Positions 35,055 to 44,045 of a stretch of 64,000 nt of DNA are shown in pieces. The DNA comes from Acidimicrobiales bacterium (lineage in GTDB: Bacteria > Actinomycetota > Acidimicrobiia > Acidimicrobiales > SHLQ01), in contig JAHDCX010000002.1 in assembly GCA_020629635.1 (NCBI GenBank), forward strand, positions 345,726-409,725, written 5' to 3'. Made by a program: the position numbers and the translations under genes. The notes below the pieces were generated by a model. It had not been told where the DNA came from and did no database searches. It worked only from the letters and a program-made list of their open reading frames with translations. The first letter of the stretch is position 1; each line of letters opens with the position of its first letter.

Positions 35055-35477
35055 ATGGCGAATCCACTCACGTCCAACCCGTTGACCTCGATCAAGGGCA
35101 TCGGCCCAGCGCTCGCCGAGCGCATGGCCGCGGCCGGATTCGACACGGTGCCGAAGGTCGCCGACGCAGCGACCGACGCCCTTGCGCAGGTGCAAGGGCT
35201 CAGCGAAGCCACCGCGTCGAAGGTGATCACTGCAGCGCAGTCCGCCGTGCCCGATGGGCTCGCGATGATGGCCGGATCCTCGGGTGGGTCCGCCGCCTCG
35301 CCGGCGCCCGATGACCGGCTCTCCCGTCTCGAGGCACGGGTCGCCGAGCTCGAGTCTGCGGTCGTCAAGGCGCGCAAGGAAGCGAAGAAGGCCGCCGGTC
35401 GCGCCAAGGCCGCCGAGAAGGCGGCGGCCCGCGGCACGAAGTCGAAGAAGAAGAAAAATAGGAAAAAGAAGAAGTAG
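35055..35477 (+). CDS. Helix-hairpin-helix protein with coiled coil and lysine-rich tail
   Basis: A 140-residue protein. Residues 10-55 form a helix-hairpin-helix pair (LTSIKGIGPALAERMAAAGF and VQGLSEATASKVITAA), a non-specific nucleic-acid-binding element. A Gly/Ser linker, a coiled-coil segment (RLSRLEARVAELESAVVKA) and a Lys-rich C-terminus (about 15 lysines in the last 30 residues) follow. This layout suggests a small DNA- or RNA-associated protein. TGGAG lies just before the ATG. Confidence 0.7.
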   Translation: MANPLTSNPLTSIKGIGPALAERMAAAGFDTVPKVADAATDALAQVQGLSEATASKVITAAQSAVPDGLAMMAGSSGGSAASPAPDDRLSRLEARVAELESAVVKARKEAKKAAGRAKAAEKAAARGTKSKKKKNRKKKK

Positions 35478-35494
35478 CTCGTCGGGGGTTCGGG

Positions 35495-36814
35495 TCAGGT
35501 GCAGAAGTGCACCTGATCGAAGCCCGCCCGATAGGTAGTGACGGCTTCGGCGACCGCTTCCGGATCAGTTCCGAGGCCCGCGGCAACGAACTCGGCGACC
35601 TGTGGCATGTCCGCCGGGGTCAGACCCCACCTCGCGAGTTCGGGGGTGCCGAGGCGTAGGCCGTCTCCGTCGGGGAGTCCGATGCCGCACGCCAGCAGGT
35701 TTGCGCGTCGAAGATGGACCGCTGCCGCTTGGCCGGGCCCGTCGGGCCCCTCAAAGCCGGCACGGGTGGCGTCGACGATCAGCTGATGCGACTCGGTGAC
35801 CACGCCACCCTCGGTTGTGTAGAGCGGCACGTCGAGCGAGGCCAATGCTGTGGCGAGCACGTCGGCCGATTCGACCATTGATCCGGCGTAGGCGTGACCG
35901 TGTTCGAGCCAGTCGAGCAGGGTGATCGCGAGTGCCGTCGAGCGTCCAGCGTCGAAGTTCGCCGTGAGTCCCGGAAAGGCGATGGCGTCGAGTCGCGCGG
36001 CGACAGACTCGTCGTTCGTGACAATGAGGCCACCGGCTGGGCCACCGAGCGATTTGTAAGTGCTCATCGTCATGAGGTGGGCGCCCTGGTTGAGCGGGTT
36101 TGGCCATGCGCCTCCCGCAATCGGACCGCACAGGTGGGCGGCGTCGAAGATGAGCGTCGCACCGCACGAGTCGGCGATTTGGCGGAGCGCGACGACGGGA
36201 TGGTGACGCAGATTGCAGCTTGCCCCGACCGTGATGGCCTGGGGTTGGGTCTGCTCGGCGAGCTCGGCCATTGCCTCGACGTCGATCGTGTACCGGGTCG
36301 GGTCGATCGGGGCCTCGACGATCTCGAGGCCGTACAAGCCGGCTGCGCCGGCCCGGTGATGGGTGACGTGGCCGCCGATGGCGGGCGGCGGAACAATGAT
36401 CGTGTCGCCGGGACGGCAGGACGCCATGAAAGCCATGAGGTTGGCCATCGCTCCCGAGCTCACTCGGAACTCTGCGTGGGCCGCGCCGAAGACCGAACAC
36501 GCAAGGTCACCGGTCATGACCTCGAGCTCCTCGATCGCCTCGAGCCCCATCTCGTACTTGTGCCCCGGGTGCCCAAGCGAGGGGCGTGATCCGAGCCCGG
36601 CAGCGAGCGCCGCTTCGGCCCTCGGGTTCATGACGTTGGTCGCCGGATTGAGGTTCAGGCACTCGCGTTCGTGGATCTGGCGATTCCGAGTGATCAGCTC
36701 GTCGATTCGCGCCCGTGTCGCTGCCGTCGAGGCGCCGTGTTGGGATCGGCGTATGGCGGCGACTCGCTCGTTGGCGGCCTCGGACATCCACGCTCGGCTC
36801 GATGCTTCGGTCAT
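35495..36814 (-). CDS. Serine hydroxymethyltransferase-like PLP enzyme
   Basis: A 439-residue fold-type I PLP enzyme. The N-terminal NPATNVMNPRAEAAL and GHPGHKYEMGLEAIEELE correspond to the SHMT active-site entry. The PLP lysine lies in MSTYKSLGGPAGG (THK in true SHMT), and FDAAHLCGPIAGG holds the cofactor Asp. Differences from housekeeping GlyA suggest a relative acting on an alpha-substituted serine, phenylserine or other beta-hydroxy amino acid. TAAGCT nine bases before the ATG may be a -10 element. It is divergent from the second peptide importer. Confidence 0.82.
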   Translation of the reverse strand: MTEASSRAWMSEAANERVAAIRRSQHGASTAATRARIDELITRNRQIHERECLNLNPATNVMNPRAEAALAAGLGSRPSLGHPGHKYEMGLEAIEELEVMTGDLACSVFGAAHAEFRVSSGAMANLMAFMASCRPGDTIIVPPPAIGGHVTHHRAGAAGLYGLEIVEAPIDPTRYTIDVEAMAELAEQTQPQAITVGASCNLRHHPVVALRQIADSCGATLIFDAAHLCGPIAGGAWPNPLNQGAHLMTMSTYKSLGGPAGGLIVTNDESVAARLDAIAFPGLTANFDAGRSTALAITLLDWLEHGHAYAGSMVESADVLATALASLDVPLYTTEGGVVTESHQLIVDATRAGFEGPDGPGQAAAVHLRRANLLACGIGLPDGDGLRLGTPELARWGLTPADMPQVAEFVAAGLGTDPEAVAEAVTTYRAGFDQVHFCT

Positions 36815-36926
36815 CGCTGCGGGAGCTTACGCCGTATGCCTGACCCGACTTGCTACCCGCTGGTAAGTAGTGGACCATGAGAGCCGCTCGCAGATGTGAG
36901 CTGCGTCACACCAGGGGGAGACTTCC

Positions 36927-38681
36927 GTGACACTTTCGAGGCGTGCCCGCCGTTTGTTGGCCATCTTCTTTGCCTTCGCGCTCGTGGCATCGGCGTGCGG
37001 AGGCGAAGGTGACGGAGATTCGACAGCCTCCGATTCGTCGTCGAGCGACACTGGTGACAGCGGTGGTTCCGATGATGTCGAGGCAACCGACACCGGCGCT
37101 GACGCGAGCGCCGACGGTTCGGACCTCCAGACCGACGAGGCCGAAGAGGGCGGCGACTCGTCTGGTCCCGTCAGCGGCGGCATCCTCCGCTACGGATTCG
37201 AGTCCGACCCGGCCGACCTCAACCCGGCGGCCTCACCGTTCGCCCCCGGCGCCGACCTGATGGGCGCCGCGATCTTCGACACGATCACCATCTGGGACGA
37301 GAACGAGCAGTGGGTCAACAACATGTCGGAGAGCTTCACGCCCAACGACGACTTCTCGAGCTGGGACCTCACGCTCCACGCAGGCATCAACTTCCACGAC
37401 GGCACCCCGCTCAACGCCGACGCAGTGATCCGCAACCTGCAGGAGCAGCAGAAGTCTCCGCTGCTTGGATTGTTCTACGGTCCGCTCTTCAACCCGGAGA
37501 CGCCCTTCGAGAAGGTCGATGACCTGACGGTCCGGATCAACGCCAACGGGTCGAATTCGCTCATCCCGGCCTACTTCGCCTCGCAGCTCGGCATGATGGC
37601 GTCGCCCGCATGGTTCGACGCGATCTCCGCAGATCCGAGCCTCCAGCAGATGCCAATCGGCGCCGGCCCGTTCAAGGTCGAGAGCCGGACACAGGACCAG
37701 GTGACGAGCGTGGTCCGCAACGACGACTGGTGGCGCACCGATCAGGAGATCTACCTCGACGGTGTCGACTTTTTCCCGATGCAGCAGCCATCGACCCGAA
37801 CCGACGGTCTGCTCACCGGCGACCTCGATGTCGTGCACGTGACCGACGTGCAGAGCATCGAGACCTTCCGCAACGAAGACTCGATCGGTCGGGTGGAGCG
37901 AGCCGACGAAGACTTCTTCCTCATCTTCAACGCCGGCAAGGCTCCCTTCGACGACCTCCGAGTCCGTCAGGCCGCCACGGCGGCGTTCCCCCGTGCGATC
38001 TACACCGACTTCATCCAGCAGGGCATCGGGGTGCCGTCGGATTCACTGTTCCCGCCGAGCTCGGAATGGCACGACGCATCGATCACCCAGACGACCGATG
38101 ATCCGGCGACCGCCGAGGCGCTCATCGCCGAATACTGCGCCGAGGTGCCCGCCAGCTGCACCGACGGCAAGGTGAACATCGAGTACCAGAACAACGGCCC
38201 AGACCTCGTCCTCGACGAAATCCACGGCGTCATCTCGGATGGCTGGGCGCAGTACTTCAACGTCACGCACCAGGTCATCCCGCAGGACGAGCACATCAAC
38301 GAGGTGCTCTTCGGCCTGTACGACGTGGCGACGTGGCGCTACCACGGCTTCCTCGATCCCGGGCTCGAGGAGTTCTTCTTCAGCTGCTCGACGATCAGCG
38401 CGATTTCGCTGAACTTCGCTCGCAACTGCAGCCCCGAGCGTGACGCCCTGCTCGAGCAGCAGCGGGTCACCGACGACCCGGCAGAACGTCAGGTGATCTG
38501 GCAAGAGATTCAGCAGGACCTGAACGATTCTCGCCAGTACCTCGTGATCTCGCCCACGATCTGGACGACGGGTGCCAACGACAACGTCAACGGTCTCTGC
38601 GATGCCCAGACGATCAACGGTGACACGATCATCTGCGGTCTGCGCGGCGTCAACCACGTCCACTCGACCTGGCTGGGCTGA
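36927..38681 (+). CDS. ABC transporter substrate-binding lipoprotein, family 5 (second peptide-type system)
   Basis: A 584-residue SBP_bac_5 protein. The lipobox is LVASAC (Cys24). An Asp/Ser/Thr/Gly-rich linker (about 25-85) precedes the binding domain, which contains WDLTLHAGINFHDGTPLNADAVI. A GTG start has GGGGGAG at proper spacing. It lacks the DDAMEEE repeat of the first system's binding protein. It leads a five-gene operon in the order binding protein, permease, permease, ATPase, ATPase. Confidence 0.93.
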   Translation: MTLSRRARRLLAIFFAFALVASACGGEGDGDSTASDSSSSDTGDSGGSDDVEATDTGADASADGSDLQTDEAEEGGDSSGPVSGGILRYGFESDPADLNPAASPFAPGADLMGAAIFDTITIWDENEQWVNNMSESFTPNDDFSSWDLTLHAGINFHDGTPLNADAVIRNLQEQQKSPLLGLFYGPLFNPETPFEKVDDLTVRINANGSNSLIPAYFASQLGMMASPAWFDAISADPSLQQMPIGAGPFKVESRTQDQVTSVVRNDDWWRTDQEIYLDGVDFFPMQQPSTRTDGLLTGDLDVVHVTDVQSIETFRNEDSIGRVERADEDFFLIFNAGKAPFDDLRVRQAATAAFPRAIYTDFIQQGIGVPSDSLFPPSSEWHDASITQTTDDPATAEALIAEYCAEVPASCTDGKVNIEYQNNGPDLVLDEIHGVISDGWAQYFNVTHQVIPQDEHINEVLFGLYDVATWRYHGFLDPGLEEFFFSCSTISAISLNFARNCSPERDALLEQQRVTDDPAERQVIWQEIQQDLNDSRQYLVISPTIWTTGANDNVNGLCDAQTINGDTIICGLRGVNHVHSTWLG

Positions 38682-38729
38682 ACAGCGACGACGCTCAGCT
38701 GACAACAGACGACCGCCGAGGGGGACCGG

Positions 38730-39689
38730 TTGTACATTCTCAAGCGACTTGCACAGATGGCGCTGGTGGTGCTCGCCGTGACGTTTCTCGCTTTCGCAGC
38801 GATGAACCTGCTCGGCGACCCACTGACGAACATCCTCGGTCCGATTGCGACGGCGGACCCGGCCGATCTGACCGAGGATCAGCGTGCGGATCTGATCGAA
38901 GCGCGCGAGACGTACTACCTCGATGATCCGTTCCTCGTTCGCTACGGACGCTGGCTCGGCGACATGGTCACCGGCGACTTCGGTCGGAGCTTCAAGAACG
39001 ACATCAAGGTGAGCACCGAACTCGCCAATCGCCTACCCGTCACGGTGTTCTTGATGGTGTACGCCCAGATCATCGCAGTGGTGATCTCGATTCCCTGGGC
39101 GGTGTTCGCGGCGTCGCGGGCGTACCGATTCGTCGACAAGTCGTCGACGGTCGTCTCGTTCGGGATGCTCGGCATTCCGGTTTTCGCGCTCGTCGTGCTG
39201 TTGTTCTGGCTGTTCGTGGTGCGCTTCCAGATCTTCCCGCTGCGTTTCGACGACACGGACCTTGGCTCTCGGCTGTGGTCGCTGTTCATCCCGGCGGTGT
39301 CGCTCGCGATCCCGCTGATCGCGACCTACCAGCGACTGTTGCGGACCGACCTCATCTCGACGCTGCAGGAAGACTTCATCGCCGTTGCTCGGGCCAAGGG
39401 CATGAGCGATCGCCATGTGCTCTTTCGCCATGCCCTGCGACCCTCGCTCTTCTCGATGCTCACCGTCTTCGGCATCAACACCGGGGCGCTGATCGGCGGG
39501 TCGATCGTCGTCGAGCAGTACTTCCAGATCCCGGGTATCGGGCGGGCGGTCATCGAGGCGATCATCCGAGATGACTTCCCCGTCGTGCTCGCGATCGTCG
39601 TGATCGTGTCGGTGATCTTCGTCGTGATCAACGTGCTGGTCGACATCCTCTACACGTACCTCGACCCGAGAGTGAAGCTCGATGGCTGA
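38730..39689 (+). CDS. Peptide-type ABC permease (DppB type), TTG start
   Basis: A 319-residue permease with about six membrane helices. The N-terminus YILKRLAQMALVVLAVTFLAFAAMNLLGDP and the EAA loop FIAVARAKGMSDRHVLFRHALRPS are typical. The start is TTG at 38730, supported by GAGGGGG five bases upstream and by the family's usual N-terminus, and no ATG/GTG fits. The stop overlaps the next gene by eight bases. Confidence 0.92.
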   Translation: MYILKRLAQMALVVLAVTFLAFAAMNLLGDPLTNILGPIATADPADLTEDQRADLIEARETYYLDDPFLVRYGRWLGDMVTGDFGRSFKNDIKVSTELANRLPVTVFLMVYAQIIAVVISIPWAVFAASRAYRFVDKSSTVVSFGMLGIPVFALVVLLFWLFVVRFQIFPLRFDDTDLGSRLWSLFIPAVSLAIPLIATYQRLLRTDLISTLQEDFIAVARAKGMSDRHVLFRHALRPSLFSMLTVFGINTGALIGGSIVVEQYFQIPGIGRAVIEAIIRDDFPVVLAIVVIVSVIFVVINVLVDILYTYLDPRVKLDG

Positions 39690-40662
39690 ACAGATGCAGG
39701 CCGGCGCCAACATCGGCGCCGTCACCACCGATCTCGGATCCAATGCGCTGTCGCCTCCCGACGAGTCGCCGATCCCCGAGGCGAAGTCGGTTGCCCGGCG
39801 ACTCGGACTCGGGTTCTGGCTGAGCGTCGGGTGGCTGGCACTCGTCGTTCTGCTCGCCCTGCTTGCACCGTTGTTCACGCTGGAACGTGGTGAGGCCCGA
39901 GCGAACCCCGACCGGAGCGTGTTCACTCTCGCCCATCCCGAGGACACCGCAGTCGCGGGTCGTCTCGACAGCCCCGAACCTGGCCTCTGGTTCGGTTCGG
40001 ACAACACGGGCCGAGACGTGCTGAGCCTGACGATCTGGGGCTCGCGAATCTCGTTGCTCGTCGGCTTCGTCGCCATCGTCATCGGGTTTGTTGTGGGCGG
40101 GACGCTGGGCATCATCGCGGGCTACTTCAGGGGGTGGTTCGACACCGTGGTGTCCTTCTTGTTCACCATCCTCTTGTCGTTCCCGGCGCTGATTCTGGCG
40201 ATCCTGATCACGACGTTGCTGGGAAGAACGTTCCTGTGGATCTCCGTGTCCTTGGGCATCTTGGCGATCGCTCCGGTGGGGCGACTCGCCCGGGCACAGA
40301 CGCTCGTGTTTGCCGAACGGGACTTCGTGATGGCCGCCCGCATCCTTGGCGCCAAGGACTCGCGCATCGTGCTGCGCGAGCTGCTCCCCAACGTCGTGAT
40401 CCCGATGTCGGCGCTCGCGCTGCTCGGCATGGGTATCGCCATCGTCGCCGAAGGCACCTTGGCGTTCCTGGGTATCTCGACCGCCGACGGGCTGAGTTGG
40501 GGCAAACAGATCTTCGAGAGCGGATCGAGACGAGAACACCTTGAAGCCGGGCCCCACGCGGCACTGTTCCCGATCGGGGTCACCTTCCTCACGGTGCTCG
40601 CACTCAACTTTGCTGGTGACCGGCTCCGTGAGGTCTTCGACGCCAAGGAGCTGGCGTTCTGA
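39682..40662 (+). CDS. Peptide-type ABC permease (DppC type)
   Basis: A 326-residue permease. A cytoplasmic N-terminus of about 40 residues precedes the first helix. [26 protein letters not shown] is the DppC/OppC signature region, and [20 protein letters not shown] is the EAA loop. The ATG lies within the stop region of the DppB-type gene, and its own stop shares one base with the next ATG. Confidence 0.92.
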   Translation: MAEQMQAGANIGAVTTDLGSNALSPPDESPIPEAKSVARRLGLGFWLSVGWLALVVLLALLAPLFTLERGEARANPDRSVFTLAHPEDTAVAGRLDSPEPGLWFGSDNTGRDVLSLTIWGSRISLLVGFVAIVIGFVVGGTLGIIAGYFRGWFDTVVSFLFTILLSFPALILAILITTLLGRTFLWISVSLGILAIAPVGRLARAQTLVFAERDFVMAARILGAKDSRIVLRELLPNVVIPMSALALLGMGIAIVAEGTLAFLGISTADGLSWGKQIFESGSRREHLEAGPHAALFPIGVTFLTVLALNFAGDRLREVFDAKELAF

Positions 40663-41663
40663 TGGCCCCGCTCCTCGAACTCGACGACGTCTCGGTCACG
40701 TTCAACACCCCCAAGGGCCCCGTCTACGCGGTCAACAACGTCAACCTTTCGGTCGAACGTGGTCAGGCTCTCGGCATCGTGGGGGAGAGCGGCTCCGGCA
40801 AGTCCGTCACGATGAAGACCGTGATGGGGCTCCTGCCCCGCACCGCGACCATCGGCGGATCGGTCACCTATGACGGGCTCGACGTCTTCGATCTTCCGAG
40901 CGATCGGCGCAAGCATTTCTACGGCGTCGACGTGGCGATGATCTTCCAGAACCCAATGACGTCGCTCAACCCCGTCAAGCGAATCTCGGCTCAGCTCACC
41001 GAGGGCATGAAGTACCACGACGGGCTGTCCTCGTCTGCCGCCGACGACAAAGCGCTCGAGCTGCTCGAACTGGTCCGGATCCCAGACCCGAAGAAGCGGA
41101 TGAAGCAGTACCCGCACGAGCTCTCGGGCGGCATGCGCCAACGTGTCGTCATCGCCATGGCGTTGGCGAACGATCCGTCGCTGCTGATCGCCGACGAGCC
41201 GACCACCGCCCTCGACGTGACGGTGCAGCGCGACATTCTCGACCTACTCGATCAGCTGAAGGCTGAGCGGGACATGGCGATGATCCTGATCACCCACGAC
41301 TTGGGCGTGGTCAAGGATCGCACCGATGAGATTGCCGTCATGTATGGCGGCCGGCTGATGGAGGCCGCGACGACGGGCGAGGTGTTTGCGGACACGGCGC
41401 ATCCGTACACCGAGGCGTTGCAACGGTCGATCCCCGACATGACGATGGAGCGTGGGACGCGCCTGACCCCGATCGAAGGGAGCCCGCCGGATCTGTCGAT
41501 CAAGCCGACCGGCTGCCCGTTTGCTCCCCGATGCGGCTATGCAACACCCGAGTGTTCGACGGCGATCCCGGACCGGATGCCCGTCCCCGGATCGACGACG
41601 CACGTGTTTGCCTGCCACCACCCTCGTGGTTCGGCCGGCGCTGTTCAGGAGGTGAACGCCTGA
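40662..41663 (+). CDS. Peptide-type ABC ATP-binding protein (OppD/DppD type)
   Basis: A 333-residue ATPase with Walker A GESGSGKS, signature LSGGMRQR, Walker [12 protein letters not shown] and H-loop ITHDLGV. The C-terminal cysteine tail is [15 protein letters not shown] plus FACHH. It works with the following OppF-type protein. Confidence 0.94.
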   Translation: MAPLLELDDVSVTFNTPKGPVYAVNNVNLSVERGQALGIVGESGSGKSVTMKTVMGLLPRTATIGGSVTYDGLDVFDLPSDRRKHFYGVDVAMIFQNPMTSLNPVKRISAQLTEGMKYHDGLSSSAADDKALELLELVRIPDPKKRMKQYPHELSGGMRQRVVIAMALANDPSLLIADEPTTALDVTVQRDILDLLDQLKAERDMAMILITHDLGVVKDRTDEIAVMYGGRLMEAATTGEVFADTAHPYTEALQRSIPDMTMERGTRLTPIEGSPPDLSIKPTGCPFAPRCGYATPECSTAIPDRMPVPGSTTHVFACHHPRGSAGAVQEVNA

Positions 41664-42649
41664 TGGTCGGTGTCGGTACCGCACCCCTGCGGGGTGACGA
41701 TCTGTTGATCCGTGTCGAGAACATGGTCGTCGAGTTCAACACGAGCGGCGGAACGGTCCAGGCCGTCAGCGACGTGTCATTCGATGTCGCCGAGGGGGAG
41801 ACGCTGGGCATCGTTGGCGAATCCGGATGTGGCAAGTCGACGACGGCCAAGGCGATGATTCAGCTGCCGCCGCCGAAGTCGGGTTCGGTGATGTACGCCG
41901 ATCGGGATCTCACCGAGATCAGCAAGGAAGAACTCCGGCGTTCTCGTGCCGACCTGCAGATGATCTTTCAGGATCCGATCTCGTCGCTCAATCCCCGGCG
42001 CACCGTGTGGGACATCATCCGTGAGGGCGTCGACATCTGGGGAACCGCAGGCGTGTGGAGCGACGCTCGACTCGTCGAACTCATGGAGCAGGTCGGCATC
42101 GACCCGCAGTATCGCGATCGCAAGGCGTACCAATTCTCCGGCGGCCAGTGCCAGCGCATTTCGATCGCTCGGGCCTTGGCGCTCGACCCCAAGGTGCTGA
42201 TCTCCGACGAGCCGGTCTCGGCGCTCGACGTCTCGGTCCAGGCGCAGATCCTCAACCTGCTCGACGACCTGAAGACCCAGCACGCCCTCACGATGCTGTT
42301 CATCAGCCACGACCTCGCCGTCGTGCGCAACGTGTCGGACCGGGTGATGGTGATGTATCTGGGGCGGGTCGCCGAGGTGGGCGACGCCGATGCCTTGTTC
42401 GCCAACCCGGCACACCCCTACACCCAGGCGCTGCTTGCGGCGGTGCCGGGTTCGGGGGTGAACGCGAGCGCACGTCTCGAAGGCGAACTGCCGTCGCCGC
42501 TCGACCCGCCCGAAGGCTGTCGCTTCCACACTCGGTGTCCCCACGTGACCGAGGTGTGCAAGACCACCGTGCCGGAGTTCACCCAGCACGGCCCCGACCA
42601 CTGGGTGGCCTGCCATCACCCCCAATCCACGCCAGTCGAGATTCGCTGA
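41663..42649 (+). CDS. Peptide-type ABC ATP-binding protein (OppF/DppF type)
   Basis: A 328-residue ATPase. The ATG at 41663 shares one base with the preceding stop and has AGGAGGTG nine bases upstream, so the longer in-frame open region is rejected. Walker A GESGCGKS, signature FSGGQCQRIS (Cys where Arg is usual), Walker B LISDEPVSALD and the cysteine tail GCRFHTRCPHVTEVC plus WVACHH are present. Its stop codon lies inside the first copy of the 62-bp repeat. Confidence 0.93.
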   Translation: MVGVGTAPLRGDDLLIRVENMVVEFNTSGGTVQAVSDVSFDVAEGETLGIVGESGCGKSTTAKAMIQLPPPKSGSVMYADRDLTEISKEELRRSRADLQMIFQDPISSLNPRRTVWDIIREGVDIWGTAGVWSDARLVELMEQVGIDPQYRDRKAYQFSGGQCQRISIARALALDPKVLISDEPVSALDVSVQAQILNLLDDLKTQHALTMLFISHDLAVVRNVSDRVMVMYLGRVAEVGDADALFANPAHPYTQALLAAVPGSGVNASARLEGELPSPLDPPEGCRFHTRCPHVTEVCKTTVPEFTQHGPDHWVACHHPQSTPVEIR

Positions 42650-42706
42650 GCTTCCCGGGGCTTCGCCCCTCCACGGCTCGGATCCGTCATCGAACCCTCT
42701 GGGTTC
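42645..42706. repeat. 62-bp direct repeat, copy 1 (two hairpins)
   Basis: Identical to 42727-42788 over 62 bases, separated by 20 bases. Each copy contains GGGGC-TTC-GCCCC and GAACCC-TCT-GGGTTC hairpins and a CGGATCCG palindrome. Copy 1 includes the OppF stop codon. The pair probably serves as a bidirectional termination or mRNA-end element between convergent genes. Confidence 0.9.
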
Positions 42707-42726
42707 TCTTCCTCGACCTCGCTCGT

Positions 42727-42788
42727 GCTGAGCTTCCCGGGGCTTCGCCCCTCCACGGCTCGGATCCGTCATCGAACCCTCTGGGTTC
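42727..42788. repeat. 62-bp direct repeat, copy 2 (two hairpins)
   Basis: Second copy of the element. Its last two bases are part of the stop codon of the FAD oxidoreductase on the minus strand. Confidence 0.9.
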
Positions 42789-43920
42789 AGACACCGTCGT
42801 CACGGCGGGGGGCGAGCATCTCCTTCGTCAGGCCGAGGGCGACGGTCGACTCCGGGAGGTCGCCCGTCTCGAGCAGTGACCTGGTGATCTCTCCCGCGAT
42901 CGGGCTGGTCACGATGCCGCAACCGCCCTGGCCGACGAGCCAGAAGAAGCCGTCGACACGATCATCCCAGCCAAACACCGGGTTGCGGTCGGGGGCGAAG
43001 GTGCGCAGCCCCGCCCAGGTGGTGCGAACGGACCGTATGTCGAGCGTGGTGAGCGCGTTGAGGTTGTCGATCGCTCGGGCGACGTCGATTTCCTCGGCAC
43101 GGGCGTCGCAGGGGTCGGAGTTGGTCTCGTCGGACAACGAGCACAGGAGCTGGCCACCGGACTCAGCCTTGGCGTAGCACTGGAGCTCGGGGATCCCCGA
43201 GTAGATGAACGGCATGCCGTCGATGTCGGCGTTGGTGGGGGCGTGGAACGCCGTGCGCCGCTTCGGCTGTAGGCCCACGGGCTCGACGCCGGCCATCGCC
43301 GCGACCTGATCGCCCCAGGCGCCTGCAGCGTTCACGACAACGCCGGCGGTCCACTCGCCCGCCTCAGAGCCGACATGCCAGCGGTCGGCGTGGCGAGTCA
43401 GCGTCTGAACACGCGCAGAACGGACGATTGCGGCGCCGTGCCGGCGCGCCCGGCGGACGAAGAGTTGATGGAGGCCCATCACGTCGATGGTGCCTGCGGC
43501 GGGTTCGTACATTCCGGCGGCGACGGTGCCGCGTCGCAGTACGGGGCACAGGTCGAACAGCTCGTCGCCCTCGACGAAGCGCAGCGTCGGCGTGATCCGA
43601 CCAGCCTCGGCGGCCTCGTCGCGGAGCGCATCGGCCATCGACTCGTCGCCGATCGACAGCACGGGCATCGGCTCGACGATCGGGTGATCCGCGCCGGGAG
43701 GATCCTCGAAGAAGGGTCGCGAGGCGGTGCTCAGACGGTGAAAGATCGGCCCGCCTTCGTTCTCGATGTAGACGGCTGCCGAACGCGACGTCGTGTGGTG
43801 GGCGAGCTCCTGCTCTTGTTCGAGGAGGGCGACCTCGTGGGTTTCGGCAAGTGACGCAGCGGCGGTCGCCCCGGCGATCCCGCCTCCAATCACCACGACA
43901 TCGACGTGTTTCGGCGTCAT
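42787..43920 (-). CDS. FAD-dependent amino-acid oxidase/dehydrogenase-like protein (DAO family)
   Basis: A 377-residue oxidoreductase. The N-terminal dinucleotide-binding loop VVVIGGGIAGATAAASL is followed by the acidic strand end LLEQE. VVNAAGAWGDQVAAMAG is the second FAD contact, and LRTFAPDRNPVFGWD with GQGGCGIVTSP is the C-terminal FAD region. Relatives oxidise glycine, sarcosine or D-amino acids. A TACGTT -10 six bases before the ATG predicts a leaderless transcript. It is divergent from the branched-chain amino acid binding protein, so a role in amino acid breakdown fits. Confidence 0.87.
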   Translation of the reverse strand: MTPKHVDVVVIGGGIAGATAAASLAETHEVALLEQEQELAHHTTSRSAAVYIENEGGPIFHRLSTASRPFFEDPPGADHPIVEPMPVLSIGDESMADALRDEAAEAGRITPTLRFVEGDELFDLCPVLRRGTVAAGMYEPAAGTIDVMGLHQLFVRRARRHGAAIVRSARVQTLTRHADRWHVGSEAGEWTAGVVVNAAGAWGDQVAAMAGVEPVGLQPKRRTAFHAPTNADIDGMPFIYSGIPELQCYAKAESGGQLLCSLSDETNSDPCDARAEEIDVARAIDNLNALTTLDIRSVRTTWAGLRTFAPDRNPVFGWDDRVDGFFWLVGQGGCGIVTSPIAGEITRSLLETGDLPESTVALGLTKEMLAPRRDDGV

Positions 43921-43926
43921 GTCCGG

Positions 43927-43932
43927 AACGTA
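43927..43932 (-). promoter_or_regulatory. Candidate -10 (TACGTT) for the FAD oxidoreductase
   Basis: On the minus strand TACGTT ends six bases before the ATG at 43920. This spacing is repeated at several other genes in the window. Confidence 0.45.
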
Positions 43933-43972
43933 GCAAAGCCCGCCGCGACTGCACCGGCTCGGAAATGACTGC

Positions 43973-43978
43973 TACCTT
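43973..43978 (+). promoter_or_regulatory. Candidate -10 (TACCTT) for the branched-chain amino acid binding protein
   Basis: TACCTT in the divergent intergenic region would give a 5' leader of about 60 bases, ending in GGAGGGG before the GTG at 44046. Unlike the leaderless genes, this transcript has a clear ribosome-binding site. Confidence 0.35.
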
Positions 43979-44045
43979 GATCGGCTGACCAACGGGGTGG
44001 CCCCTTCGGAGCCGCCGCGGAATCAAATCCCTTGGAGGGGCCAAC

